A stretch of DNA of 64,000 nucleotides from the NCBI GenBank assembly GCA_963824905.1, contig CAWGRH010000001.1:1-64000 (forward strand). The letters run 5' to 3'. Of this stretch, positions 25,148 through 34,108 are shown one piece after another; position 1 is the stretch's first letter, and each line of letters begins with the position of its first letter. The DNA comes from JAJPKK01 sp963824905. GTDB taxonomy: Bacteria; Pseudomonadota; Alphaproteobacteria; Rhizobiales; Xanthobacteraceae. A program made the translations under genes and the position numbers. Under the pieces are notes generated by a model. It was not told the DNA's origin. It ran no database searches and was given only the letters and a program-made list of their open reading frames with translations.

Positions 25148-27448
25148 TCAATTGTTCGGCGGCGTGAGCTCCACCGTCGGGGTGAACGCGCGGCCCGTCG
25201 TCTGCGGCCGCCCCCCGATCATCGCCGCGCGATGGAGGTTGGGCTCGATGGTCGCGGCCGTGTCGCCGAAGCGCTTGCGATAGACCTGCATGTTCTCCAT
25301 GACGCGCTGGACGTAGTTGCGCGTCTCCGAGAACGGGATGCGTTCGACCCAGTCGACCGCGTCGACCTTGGGATCGCGCGGGTCGCCGTGCAGCGCCATC
25401 CACTGCTCGACCCGGCCTCGGCCGGCATTGTAGCCGGCGAACGTCAGGATATAGGAGCCGCGGTAGTCCTTGAGCAGGCCGGAGAGCTCGGCCGCGCCCA
25501 TCTGCGTGTTGTAGACCGAGTCGTGGACGAGCCGGTCCCAGCTGTAGCTTACGCCGAACCGCTTTGCGGTGTCGCGCCCGGCGTCGGGCGTCACCTGCAT
25601 CAGCCCGACCGCCTTCGCCGCCGACTTGTCGCCGGGATCGAAGCCGCTTTCGGTGCGCGTGATCGCGTAGACTATGCAGCGGTCGAGCTGCGGAGCGACC
25701 GAGGTGTAGTTCGGCACGCCGACATCCGGGAAGGCATAGTGGTCCATGGGCATGCCCCGGCCGAGCGCGGCCTTGCCGAGCTGCAGCATCGCCTGGGCGT
25801 CCTTGTAGCGCGCGGTGACCCTGCCGACGCCGGAAACCACGGCGGGATCGTTGATGTCCTGGCCGACGTCCGTCGCGAACGCCATGGCGAGATTGCCCTC
25901 GCCGGTCTTGTAGAGCATCTCGGCGGCGCGCACGACGTCGCTGGTGCTAGCCGCCGGCGGCTCCGGCGGCTGGCGCACTTCGACGACGTCGTCGTGGCCG
26001 AGCCGGGCGCGGGCGAGTTGACCGTAATAGGTGGTCGGATAGCTCGCCGCGGCCTCGTATTGCGTTCGCATATCCTCGGCTCGGCCGAGCGCCTCGAGAG
26101 CGCGGCCGCGCCAATACTCGGCACGCGCGATGGTGAGCGGATCGACCGCGTCGTCGTCGACGTGGACGAAGTGCGTCAACGCCGTCGCCGGATCGTCGAG
26201 GAAGCGGAGCGCGATCCATCCCGCCATGAAATGGGTTTCCGCGCGGTAATAGGGATTGGTCGGCGGCGCCGCCTTGCGCGCCACTTCGTAGGCGGTGCGC
26301 GCGGCGCCGATGTCGAGCAGCTTGCGGGCGAGCGAACGGCGCTCGCGCCACCACTCGTCGGTGTCCTGCCGCTTGAGGTCCTCGGGCGAGGCGGACAGCA
26401 CGAGCTTCACCGCCGCCTCGTAGTCCCCCTTGGGCGTCGCGATCTTGCCCTTGATGTTGTTGCCCGGTGCGTCGTTGCGCAGCAGATGGTGGAGCTTGCA
26501 CAGGCTGTAGGCGAGGTCGCCGTGCAAGTCATCTTTCACGCCGTCGACACCCTTCGACGATTTGCCTTCCGAGCCGCTGCACGCCTTGACGATCGCGACA
26601 TGGTCCTCGCCGGCGAGCTTTGCGGCGCGCGTCGCCGCGCCGAAATCCTTGGCGCCGATCCGCTTGTCCATACGCGCCACGTGGTCAGCGCGGGTGAGCG
26701 CATCGGGGAACGCGGCGAGCACCGCAGTCTCCATCTCGCCGGTCAGTGGCTCGGATTGCCATACCGCGCGCACCTCGCTCTCGGCCTGGGCGCGGTTGCC
26801 CTCCGCGATTTGCACACGGGCGAGCGCGAGCCGGCCGGCGGGGCTCGCCGGCTTGTCGCCGGTGAAGGCATGAATGGTTGAGCCGTCGCGCCGCTCCTGC
26901 CACAGCCGCCCTTCGGCGCGGCGGCGGATCAGCGAGACCGGCCAATCCGGATTGTTGCGAATGAAGCTCGCGTAGCGCTCGAACCCGGCTTCGCTGTCGG
27001 CATGGCGCAGCCACGCCCATTCGATGAGCTTCATCGCGACGGGGTCGCCGGTGGCGGCCACGCGAGCAGCCGCGTCCTTGCCCTTGCCGTGGCGGAGCAA
27101 CTCGGCTGCCTCCTTGACCGCGGCGAGCGTCGGCGATAGCGGCGCCGCGCCTTCCTCGTCCGCCGGCTGCACGATGACGTGCTTGTGGTCACCCCCGCCG
27201 CTCTTCTCGGCGCTCTTCTTGTCGTGCTTTCCGTGCTCGCTCTCGGCCTTCTCGCCCGACTTCTTGCCGTGCGCGGCGGCGGGCTTGTGATGCGCGGCGA
27301 GCGCGTCCCCGGCGCCGAGTGCGAATACCGCAGAAGCGAGCAGCAGCACGCGCGCGCGCCGCAAGCTCGTCTTCTCGATGTTCGTTTCGGTGTTCGGGAT
27401 TTCTGCGTCGATGCGGCCGTCACGGCCGGCGAAGTTCGGAGATTTCAT
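25148..27448 (-). CDS. Soluble lytic murein transglycosylase (Slt70-like), exported
   Basis: A 766-residue periplasmic enzyme that cleaves peptidoglycan glycan strands to 1,6-anhydro products. The signal sequence is unusually late: about 30 polar residues precede RARVLLLASAVFALGAG. A Lys/His-rich stretch follows (HHKPAAAHGKKSGEK), then a long superhelical domain (residues about 90-560). The catalytic SLT domain holds the Glu in YAITRTESGFDPGDKSAAKA, the GLMQVTPDA motif and TFAGYNAGRGRVEQW. ATG 27448 was chosen because the long upstream extension is not conserved-looking. A strong terminator follows. Confidence 0.93.
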   Translation of the reverse strand: MKSPNFAGRDGRIDAEIPNTETNIEKTSLRRARVLLLASAVFALGAGDALAAHHKPAAAHGKKSGEKAESEHGKHDKKSAEKSGGGDHKHVIVQPADEEGAAPLSPTLAAVKEAAELLRHGKGKDAAARVAATGDPVAMKLIEWAWLRHADSEAGFERYASFIRNNPDWPVSLIRRRAEGRLWQERRDGSTIHAFTGDKPASPAGRLALARVQIAEGNRAQAESEVRAVWQSEPLTGEMETAVLAAFPDALTRADHVARMDKRIGAKDFGAATRAAKLAGEDHVAIVKACSGSEGKSSKGVDGVKDDLHGDLAYSLCKLHHLLRNDAPGNNIKGKIATPKGDYEAAVKLVLSASPEDLKRQDTDEWWRERRSLARKLLDIGAARTAYEVARKAAPPTNPYYRAETHFMAGWIALRFLDDPATALTHFVHVDDDAVDPLTIARAEYWRGRALEALGRAEDMRTQYEAAASYPTTYYGQLARARLGHDDVVEVRQPPEPPAASTSDVVRAAEMLYKTGEGNLAMAFATDVGQDINDPAVVSGVGRVTARYKDAQAMLQLGKAALGRGMPMDHYAFPDVGVPNYTSVAPQLDRCIVYAITRTESGFDPGDKSAAKAVGLMQVTPDAGRDTAKRFGVSYSWDRLVHDSVYNTQMGAAELSGLLKDYRGSYILTFAGYNAGRGRVEQWMALHGDPRDPKVDAVDWVERIPFSETRNYVQRVMENMQVYRKRFGDTAATIEPNLHRAAMIGGRPQTTGRAFTPTVELTPPNN

Positions 27449-27940
27449 GGACCCCCCTTGTGCCGGAAGATCGTCCGGCATTCCCCAGTGCCTCTGATGC
27501 CTCAGATAACTCTCCCACCTAACCCCCAGTGAAATAGGGCGATTGTGTCCTAAGTGGGATCGCACTTTGGCGTGCGTACGGCGGTTCGCGTTTGAAAACC
27601 CTCAGGGAAATACGTCGGCGCTGCCCGCGATCGCGCTGTCACCGATGGCGACGAACGGCACGATCGCCGGCCGGATTTTTCGTCGCGGACGAGTGAAAAA
27701 GCACGGGGCATCCGGCGGCTTGGAGGACAATCCGCGGTCGCGTGCGGCGCAAGCTTCGCGGTGAAATTTCGTCACCGATGTGTTGCCAACCGGTTCCCAG
27801 CCATCAAGCCGTCACATTCGACGGTACTCCTCTCCGCGCCACAGAGTTCCTGGTGGTGGGACGTTGACAGAGCAACTCGAAGGTTTGCCCGACAAGGCAG
27901 GCGTCTAATCGAGCGGCCTGTACCAACGGAGGGAGCGTCA
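27449..27940. other. Intergenic region with no gene seen
   Basis: This 492-base gap lies between the divergent transglycosylase and alpha/beta-hydrolase genes. Short open frames here have no ribosome site and no protein-like composition. No palindrome of the families elsewhere is present. It should hold both promoters; I could not locate them with confidence. Confidence 0.6.
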
Positions 27941-30900
27941 ATGGATGCAGTTTGCCGCGTCGCGCACTCGCGCGCGCTACGATCTCCTGTTCGCACGACA
28001 ATCCGAAACCTGATGAGACTAGGCACCGCGGGTCTTCTCGCGGCAGGCGCTTGCGCGGCGGCTTCGACCGCACAGGCCGGTAACACCGGGATTCAGAAGG
28101 TCACCATCCTGAGCAGCGGCCCCGCGTTCGGCGGCTACTCGTTCGGTGGGGTAGGGACCTACACCGTCATCAAGGGGTACGCGCTCGACGCGGTGAGCCC
28201 GACGGATCCCAAGAACGCGCTGATCAACGACATCAATCTCGCGCCGCGGGATACCAACGGCAACGTCGAAGTCCTTTTCAACTTCTACATGATCATTCCG
28301 ACCAACCTTGCGAACGGCAACGGCAAGGTGATGTACGAGCCGCCCAATCGCGGCGGCAAGCAGTTCGGCGCATTCAACCGCTCGACCGGCGGCAACGATC
28401 CGGCATCCGTCACCAACGTGACCGCGCTCGCCAACACGTTCCTGTGGCCGCAGGGCTATGCGACCGTGTTCAGCGGTTGGCAATACGAAGGCGACCCGAC
28501 CTCGGCGGCAAATCTCGCTGCGTCGTTGGCGGGAACGACTGACGGCGTCACGGCGATGACGACGCCGCCGATTGCCTACGGACCGAACAGCGCGACCATC
28601 GTCGGTCCGGGCTACGAGTATATCGTGAGCCCCGGCGCAAGCTACACTCTTACCTACCCGGCCGCCTCGGGCAATCAAGGTGCGCCGGATGCAGTGCTCA
28701 CCCATCGCGTCCATCTCGACGACGTGGCGCAGGTGGTGCCGACCTCGAGCTGGCAGTACACCGACGCGACCAACACCGCGATCAAGCTGACCTCGGGCAG
28801 CTTCGTCGCCAACGACATTTACGAGTTCACATACATCGCCAAGAATCCGACCGTGAACGGGATGGGATTCGCCGCGATCCGCGACTTCATGTCGTGGCTG
28901 CGGTATTCGAGCGACGACGGCCACGGCACGGCGAACCCGCTCGCGAACTACATCCAGCGCGTCTACACCGACGTGGTGTCGCAGCCGGCGCGCCTCCTCA
29001 ACGACTTCACCTATCTCGGCTTCAACCAGGACCTGAGCGGCCGCAAGTTGTTCGACGGCATGCTGCAATGGGTCGGCGCCGCCGACGGCATCAGCATGAA
29101 CTATCGCTGGTCGCAGCCGTCGCGCACCGAGCGCAATCGCCAGGAGGAGCTCTTCCAGGAAGGCGTGTTCCCGTTCGCAGACGTGTCTAGCTACGATCCG
29201 ATCTCGCAGACGACCGACTGGCGCTTCAAGCGTTGCGAGGCGACCAACACGTGTCCGCTGATGATGGAGATGTGGTCGGCGAACGAATACTGGGTGAAGG
29301 CGGCGTCGCTCTTCCACACCGATCCGACTGGAACCTTCGATCTGCCGGATCACCCGATGACGCGCAAATACTTCCTGTCCGGCTCGCAGCATGCCGGCCC
29401 GGGCAACCCGGCCAGCAAGGGATCGTGCCAGCAGTTCTTGAACCCGCTCGATCCGCAGCAGGTCGAGCGCGCGCTGTGGGTCGATCTCGACCAATGGTCG
29501 ACCAAGGGCATCGCGCCGCCGGACTCGCAGATTCCGACGCTGGCGAGCGGCCTGCTCGTTCCGCCGATCCCGCAGTCGGGCATGGGCTTCCCGACCATTC
29601 CGGGCGTCACCTATACCGGCCTGAAGACGACCCGCTACCGTTTCAACTACGGGCCGAACTTCTACCAGACGCTGGTGCCCACCTATAATCCGCCGCTGGT
29701 TACGCCTCCGATGGAGGACAATCCGGCGAACGGCCCGATCTATCCGAGCTTCATCCCCAAGACCGACGTCGACGGCAACGATATCGGCGGCATCCGGCTG
29801 CCGGAGCTCACGGTGCCGCTCGCGACCTATACCGGATGGGCGTTGCGCTCGGGCGTATGGGCGAACGACGGCTGCGAGAGCTCGGGCCAATACATCCCGT
29901 TCGCAGCGACAGCCGCCACGCGCGGCGCCGATCCGCGTCTGTCGGTGCAGGAGCGCTACGTCACCTACGCAGCCTACCAGAGCCAGGTGGTGGCGGCGGT
30001 GAACAGCCTCGTCGAGCGTCGCCTCTTCAATTGCGACGACACTCAGCCCGAGGTCGCGCGATTGCTGACGGCGGGTCTCACCGCCGGCGTGCCGGCGAAC
30101 GTCGGCAATCTGCAGCCGCCGAATCCGATCCCTGCCTGCGCCGGGCATCCGAGCCATGATCTCAACGGCGACGGCGCGAGCGACATCGTGTGGATGGACG
30201 GCAGCGGCGATTTCGCGGTCTGGCTGATGAACGGCAGCTCGATCCTGGGCGCCCAGCCGATCGGCACGCTCACGGGCTGGTCGCTGGTCGGCCAGCGCGA
30301 CTTCAACGGCGACGGCATGGCCGACCTCCTCTGGCGCGATAGTTCCGGCAATCTCGCCATGTGGTTCATGGAGGGCGGCGCTGCACTGTCGGCGAGCGGC
30401 CTCGGCAACGTCCCGGCGAACTGGTCGGTGTACGGCACCGGCGACATGAATGGCGACGGCATCGGCGACATCCTGTGGCGCAACACCACCACGGGCGACC
30501 TCGCCGTCTGGTTCATGAACGGAACGGCGGTGGTGTCGGCAGCAGGTCTCGGCAACGTGCCGACGAGCTGGACGATTGCCGCCACCGACGGAAAGGGCAA
30601 CATCTTCTGGCAGGACGGCAGCAACAACTACGCGATCTGGCACGTGAACGGATCGCAGGTCACCACCGGCTTCCTCGGCAACGTGCCGAGCAACTGGACG
30701 TTGGCGGGCGTCGGCGATTTCAACGGCGACGGTTCCACCGACATCCTGTGGCGCGACGCTACTAACAGCGCGGTGGCGATCTGGTTCCTCAACGGCATGG
30801 CGATGGACAGCGTGGCCGGCTTCGGCGGCGTGCCGGGCAACTTCCAGATCGTCCAGACCGGCGACTACAACGGTGACGGCAAGACCGACATCCTGTGGAA

Positions 30901-31015
30901 CGATGGCAGCGGCCACTACGCCACTTGGTTCATGGAGGGCGCCTCCATCATGTCGACGGCGATGATCGGCACAGTCGGCCCAAGCTGGACGGTGCAGTCG
31001 CAGAACGCCGAGTAA
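27941..31015 (+). CDS. Secreted alpha/beta-hydrolase-domain (Abhydrolase_10-like) protein with C-terminal FG-GAP/VCBS-type repeats
   Basis: A 1024-residue exported protein. A signal segment (RLGTAGLLAAGACAAAS) lies near residues 25-45. Residues about 50-700 resemble the large alpha/beta-hydrolase domain family (PF20091 type): YEPPNRGGKQ, FLWPQGYATVFSGWQ, LLNDFTYLGFNQD and KLFDGMLQWV are recognisable. The expected nucleophile elbow, usually G-x-S-Q-S-G-R, reads VVSQPARLL here. From about residue 738 six repeats of some 45 residues follow, each of the form DFNGDG-x-DILW ... VWFMNG, with the calcium-binding Asp/Asn loop of FG-GAP repeats (one is degenerate). They may bind calcium or a surface. 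ATG 27941 follows ggaggg. A terminator follows. Confidence 0.85.
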   Translation: MDAVCRVAHSRALRSPVRTTIRNLMRLGTAGLLAAGACAAASTAQAGNTGIQKVTILSSGPAFGGYSFGGVGTYTVIKGYALDAVSPTDPKNALINDINLAPRDTNGNVEVLFNFYMIIPTNLANGNGKVMYEPPNRGGKQFGAFNRSTGGNDPASVTNVTALANTFLWPQGYATVFSGWQYEGDPTSAANLAASLAGTTDGVTAMTTPPIAYGPNSATIVGPGYEYIVSPGASYTLTYPAASGNQGAPDAVLTHRVHLDDVAQVVPTSSWQYTDATNTAIKLTSGSFVANDIYEFTYIAKNPTVNGMGFAAIRDFMSWLRYSSDDGHGTANPLANYIQRVYTDVVSQPARLLNDFTYLGFNQDLSGRKLFDGMLQWVGAADGISMNYRWSQPSRTERNRQEELFQEGVFPFADVSSYDPISQTTDWRFKRCEATNTCPLMMEMWSANEYWVKAASLFHTDPTGTFDLPDHPMTRKYFLSGSQHAGPGNPASKGSCQQFLNPLDPQQVERALWVDLDQWSTKGIAPPDSQIPTLASGLLVPPIPQSGMGFPTIPGVTYTGLKTTRYRFNYGPNFYQTLVPTYNPPLVTPPMEDNPANGPIYPSFIPKTDVDGNDIGGIRLPELTVPLATYTGWALRSGVWANDGCESSGQYIPFAATAATRGADPRLSVQERYVTYAAYQSQVVAAVNSLVERRLFNCDDTQPEVARLLTAGLTAGVPANVGNLQPPNPIPACAGHPSHDLNGDGASDIVWMDGSGDFAVWLMNGSSILGAQPIGTLTGWSLVGQRDFNGDGMADLLWRDSSGNLAMWFMEGGAALSASGLGNVPANWSVYGTGDMNGDGIGDILWRNTTTGDLAVWFMNGTAVVSAAGLGNVPTSWTIAATDGKGNIFWQDGSNNYAIWHVNGSQVTTGFLGNVPSNWTLAGVGDFNGDGSTDILWRDATNSAVAIWFLNGMAMDSVAGFGGVPGNFQIVQTGDYNGDGKTDILWNDGSGHYATWFMEGASIMSTAMIGTVGPSWTVQSQNAE
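30157..31012 (+). repeat. Six FG-GAP/VCBS-like coding repeats
   Basis: Units begin DLNGDGASDIVW, DFNGDGMADLLW, DMNGDGIGDILW, a degenerate DGKGNIFW, DFNGDGSTDILW and DYNGDGKTDILW, each ending in a W-F/L/H-M/V-N/E-G pattern. They form the C-terminal quarter of the hydrolase gene. A partial extra copy lies 3 kb away at 34004-34108. Confidence 0.88.
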
Positions 31016-31018
31016 CGG

Positions 31019-31074
31019 ACGCGGGGCCGGGTCGCGCCTTGGTTGAGGCGTACCGGGCCCCGCGTGGTTTCTTC
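31019..31074 (+). terminator. Probable rho-independent terminator of the alpha/beta-hydrolase gene
   Basis: acgcggggccggg and ccgggccccgcgt form a near-perfect outer stem around a smaller cgcc/ggcg hairpin; gtggtttcttc follows. It begins 4 bases after the stop codon. Confidence 0.75.
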
Positions 31075-31148
31075 TCGCGGAAGAGAGCATTCATTCCGGG
31101 TCCGGCGCCACCGCGCACGGGCCCGGAATATCGATTCGATGCAGCTTT

Positions 31149-31184
31149 AGTTGTGCATCACGTCTCTAGTTGTGCATCACGTCG
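31149..31184. repeat. 19-base tandem duplication at a gene's 3' end
   Basis: tagttgtgcatcacgtc occurs at 31149-31165 and again at 31168-31184. The second copy holds the last codons and stop of the transglycosylase gene on the minus strand; the first repeats them just past the stop. Confidence 0.85.
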
Positions 31185-32126
31185 CAGGACCAGGCGGCGG
31201 CGCGGAGCGCGGCGCACACCTTGTCGGCATCGGCCCGGGTCTCGGTGCCCGCACGGGCACGCACTGCGCCCATGTCGCCGACGATGCCGCGGACGACGAT
31301 ATGCGGCTCTCGGCTTCCAAGGATCGCCGGGTACTTCGCCTGCACTTCCCGATAGCGCGCGAGCGCCTTGGCCTGGGTCGGACCGCCAGCGACCTCGGCG
31401 CCCCAGGTCGGCACCGGCCTGCGGGGCAGGGGAACGGTGGCCACCCCGTCGGTGATCGTGAGGCCGGCCTGGGTGCAGGGCACGCGGACCGCTCCCGCCG
31501 GCTCGCCCGCCAACTCACCTGTCTTCTGCTTGCCCGCCCATTCGTCGGCAGAGCGGCCGGTGACCAGGCGCACATAGGCGATCGTCTCGCCAGGAAGCGG
31601 CTTGCGGCCACTCAGCCAGTCGTGCACCCGCCCGGACCCGGCGTTGTAGGCGGCCGCCGCGAGGCCGAGATTGCCGAACTCGCGATTGAGGTCGCGCAGC
31701 AACTCGGCCGATTTGGGAATGGCCTGGCTCGGATCGAACGGGTCGTCGAGACCGCGCATGCGTGCCGTCCCGGGCATGAACTGCGCGACGCCCTGCGCTC
31801 CTTTGAAGCTCACCGCGTTGGGATTGAAGCGGCTTTCCTGCCAGATCAGCCGGATGAAGAAATCGGCGGGCAACTCATGGCGCGTGGCGACCGCTGCGAG
31901 CGTATCGCACATGGTCTCCGGCACGGGGGAGGGCGCGGCGACCGCCGTGCCGTTGGTGTCCGTGCCGTTTGACTGCCGTGCCGTTGCTTTCGGCGCGCGT
32001 ATCCGCCTGGCGAGGCTCGGCCGTCTGCGCCGGCGCGGCGTCCTCGGCGAGCACGGGAGATGCCGCCGCCACGAGGACTGCGAAGCAGCGCCTGTTTGAA
32101 AGCTGGGGTACGCACGGTCTTTGCAC
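31166..32126 (-). CDS. Lytic transglycosylase domain protein, exported, frameshifted
   Basis: A periplasmic SLT-domain protein of about 319 residues. The catalytic Glu is in RLIWQESRFNPNAV, followed by GAQGVAQFMPGTA and LAAAAYNAGSGRVHDWL. The N-terminal signal (CFAVLVAAASPVLAEDA) is in another frame, opened by GTG 32126. The change of frame is at 31968-31970: without one base of that TTT run, three 15-base units reading NGTAV, NGTDT, NGTAV join smoothly, which is strong internal evidence for a one-base insertion. After the SLT domain comes a tail with possible SPOR-like features (CTQAGLTIT to CDVMHN). No terminator is clear. The 19-base duplication lies at its stop. Confidence 0.85.
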
Positions 32127-32443
32127 CCGATACGAGGCAGCAATGAGCGTCGATAAAGCGCATGTATAGAGGCTGGGCCCTGCAGCCTGCAGGCCGGGGG
32201 ACCCGCAGGCAACGCCTTCATTTGTTTAACACCGCGCCGCGCGTTCTTCCAGAGATTGCGTCGAAGAACGGTGAACGACCTCGCCTGACGCGCAGCGGTT
32301 TTCACATGATCGTTGCGGCCGTCGAGGCTGGCCGCTGACGCTCCTCACGTGCTTCAAGGCAGCGCGGACCAACGCGGGCTATTCCGCAGAGCTATAGCCC
32401 TATCAAAAAATAGACTTTCGCGCCCGGAAGGTGAGCGGACACA
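32127..32443. other. Intergenic region with no gene seen
   Basis: About 317 bases between a minus-strand transglycosylase and a small plus-strand gene. Open frames here lack ribosome sites. A short A/T-rich stretch (32395-32415) precedes the small gene and could hold its promoter. Confidence 0.5.
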
Positions 32444-32728
32444 ATGGGGTTCCCCTTTGCGATGGTGGTGATGCGCCGACAACCGGTCGAGAGCGATTTC
32501 GAGGTCGAAATCTTGAATACCGCGATCGCAGTGCGCTTCTGGCCGACGCGAAGCCTCTACACCTTCGCCCGCTTCACCAACGCGCGGGAGATCGCCGAGT
32601 TCGGCCCGGTGTCGCCCGATCCCGACGTCCAGCACGCCTCGCGCAGCAGCGGCACCCGCAACTACGACGCCGCGGAGGTGCTGGGAATGGCGTTCCGGCT
32701 GGCGGCGGAGGCGGCGATGCGGGGGTGA
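32444..32728 (+). CDS. Small protein of unknown function
   Basis: A 94-residue protein with coherent composition: EILNTAIAVRFWPTRSLYTF, NAREIAEFGPVSPDPDVQHA and NYDAAEVLGMAFRLAAEAAM. Similar short proteins with an AVRFWPT-like core seem to occur in bradyrhizobia, from memory. There is no signal peptide or membrane segment. The ribosome site is weak; ATG 32462 (MVVMRRQ) is an alternative start. Function unknown. It lies upstream of the VapBC pair but has its own spacing and no shared operator. Confidence 0.55.
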   Translation: MGFPFAMVVMRRQPVESDFEVEILNTAIAVRFWPTRSLYTFARFTNAREIAEFGPVSPDPDVQHASRSSGTRNYDAAEVLGMAFRLAAEAAMRG

Positions 32729-32806
32729 TCGAGGTCCTTTCGACCGGCCGGTGATTCAGGAGAGTCCGGGAACACTTGCGCCGTCTCGCTTGACCGCGCC
32801 CCCATC

Positions 32807-32838
32807 GTTTGAGATCATTGATATCAATGGTCTCAAAC
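32807..32838. promoter_or_regulatory. 32-base palindromic operator upstream of vapBC
   Basis: gtttgagatcattgat and atcaatggtctcaaac are inverted repeats matching at 15 of 16 positions, centred at 32822/32823 and ending 10 bases before the antitoxin ATG. Ribbon-helix-helix antitoxins repress their own operons through such sites, so this is probably the VapB/VapBC operator. Confidence 0.8.
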
Positions 32839-32848
32839 GAGAGCCGAG

Positions 32849-33088
32849 ATGCCCGGCAACTTGCATGTGCGAAACCTGGACGACGAGCTGATCGCCAGGC
32901 TCAAAAGGCGCGCTGCCCGTCATGGTCGCTCGACCGAGGCCGAGCATCGGGAAATCTTGCGCCAGGCCCTCGCCGGCGACGACGAGCCTTCCTTCGACCA
33001 GCTGGCGGCCGATTTGCGTGAGCTGACGAAGCGTCGAAAACAGACTCCTTCGGAGGTTCTTCTCCGTGAAGGGCGTGACGAGCGGTGA
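32849..33088 (+). CDS. FitA/VapB-type ribbon-helix-helix antitoxin
   Basis: A 79-residue antitoxin. The N-terminus LHVRNLDDELIARLKRRAAR with HGRSTEAEHREILRQAL is the FitA-like ribbon-helix-helix domain; the C-terminal tail (KRRKQTPSEVLLREGRDER) would wrap the toxin. Its stop overlaps the toxin start (GTGA). A strong palindrome stands just upstream, fitting autorepression. It neutralises the PIN-domain toxin encoded next. Confidence 0.93.
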   Translation: MPGNLHVRNLDDELIARLKRRAARHGRSTEAEHREILRQALAGDDEPSFDQLAADLRELTKRRKQTPSEVLLREGRDER

Positions 33089-33519
33089 TCACGTTCGTCA
33101 TCGACGCGAGCATCGCCGTGAAATGGGTGGTCGAGGAGGAAGGGACGCCGCAAGCCCTGGCTCTCCGCCAGCGGGCGAAGCTGATCGCGCCCGAGCTCCT
33201 CGTGGCCGAGTGCGCAAACATACTGTGGAAGAAAGTGCGCCGACGGGAGCTCTCGAAAGACGAGGCGGTTCTCGCCTCCCGCCTTCTGCAGGCGGCGGAG
33301 ATCGAGCTGCAGTCGACGAGATCATTGCTCGAACCGGCAACACGGATCGCGATCGAGCTCGATCACCCGGCGTATGACTGCCTCTACATCGCACTGGCGG
33401 TTGCGAACGGCTGTCAGTTCGTCACCGCCGACGAGAGCTTTGTGCGCAAGCTCGATCAATGCCGGCAGAAGTCCCTCCGCGACAGGGTAGTGTCGTTGAG
33501 GGAGGCCGCCGGGTTCTGA
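33085..33519 (+). CDS. VapC-type PIN-domain ribonuclease toxin
   Basis: A 144-residue PIN-domain toxin, which in this family cleaves RNA with Mg2+. The acidic residues are in VIDASIAVKW (first Asp), LLVAECANILW (Glu), DHPAYDCLYIALA (Asp) and FVTADESF (Asp). It starts at GTG 33085, overlapping the antitoxin stop by 4 bases, so the pair is coupled. A rho-independent terminator follows at 33650, after a 130-base stretch with no gene. All catalytic residues are present, so the toxin is probably active. Confidence 0.93.
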   Translation: MITFVIDASIAVKWVVEEEGTPQALALRQRAKLIAPELLVAECANILWKKVRRRELSKDEAVLASRLLQAAEIELQSTRSLLEPATRIAIELDHPAYDCLYIALAVANGCQFVTADESFVRKLDQCRQKSLRDRVVSLREAAGF

Positions 33520-33649
33520 TCGCGCCGACCAAAAAGCAATGGGGCGGAGCTTAATCTTTTGATGCGATCGGCCGCATCGACTGGGTGCCGGGGGTGCGAT
33601 AGCTTGCCGAACGCAGGCACTGTCGACGCATGGCGTGCCGGCATTACTT

Positions 33650-33681
33650 GCCCCGCCTCGCGGCGGGGCTCTTTCATTTCC
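33650..33681 (+). terminator. Rho-independent terminator after vapBC
   Basis: gccccgcc-tcgc-ggcggggc is a perfect 8-base stem followed by tctttcatttcc. It ends transcription before the tRNA-Gln-derived repeat. The rest of 33520-33796 holds no gene I can support. Confidence 0.8.
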
Positions 33682-33796
33682 ATCATCGGCTTGGCCCCGA
33701 AGTTCGGCCACGCCATTCGTCGGGGCGCCCACGCCCCGGGTGCCGAATGCGCATCGCGGAGGACAAGGGGCAGTCCGAAATTTTCAGCAAAATCAG

Positions 33797-33830
33797 TTGG
33801 CTGGGGGACCTGGATTCGAACCAAGATTAA
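33797..33830. repeat. Candidate att site: 34-bp copy of the tRNA-Gln 3' end
   Basis: This 34-base sequence (ttggctgggg... ccaagattaa) is identical to 35895-35928, which contains the T arm and acceptor 3' strand of the intact tRNA-Gln gene. Only the 3' part is repeated, as after integration into a tRNA 3' end. Confidence 0.9.
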
Positions 33831-34003
33831 GCCATTCCCAAAGCTCACGCCCGGAGAACGTAAGGTCGCAACTCGCCGCCGGGAAGGCATTGTGCTTGCG
33901 GCGATGATGATCCCGAAGCGAAACCATACGTGGCGGAGCCTGAGGATGATGAGTGGGCCGAGGTGTGGCGGATAGTTCTGCCTTTGTTGCTGCAGCCTCC
34001 GTC

Positions 34004-34108
34004 GGCGGCGCCGCGATGTGGTTCATGAACGGGACCGAAATCGGCTCGACGGGGGTTATCGGCATCATACCGACGAACTGGGCGGTGCAGTCGGCAAATG
34101 CGGAGTGA
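34004..34108 (+). pseudogene. C-terminal fragment of an FG-GAP repeat protein
   Basis: This stretch reads GGAAMWFMNGTEIG then TGVIGIIPTNWAVQSANAE and stop. It parallels the end of the alpha/beta-hydrolase protein (YATWFMEGAS ... VGPSWTVQSQNAE stop). No matching upstream domain is present, and the frame before 33990 is not protein-like. It is the tail of a related but distinct gene, stranded in the island. Confidence 0.8.

Noticed and set aside
24497..26881. 794-codon open frame opposite the nucleotidyltransferase and transglycosylase genes
   Set aside because: It spans two real genes and a terminator on the other strand and has shadow-like composition.
28019..31090. 1023-codon open frame opposite the alpha/beta-hydrolase
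   Set aside because: An antisense shadow with repeated HRR/VAE patterns that mirror the FG-GAP repeats; no independent support.
33559..33975. A 138-codon plus-strand protein across the att-like repeat
   Set aside because: It covers a terminator and a tRNA fragment and lacks a ribosome site. The same tRNA-derived peptide recurs in the frame at 35885.
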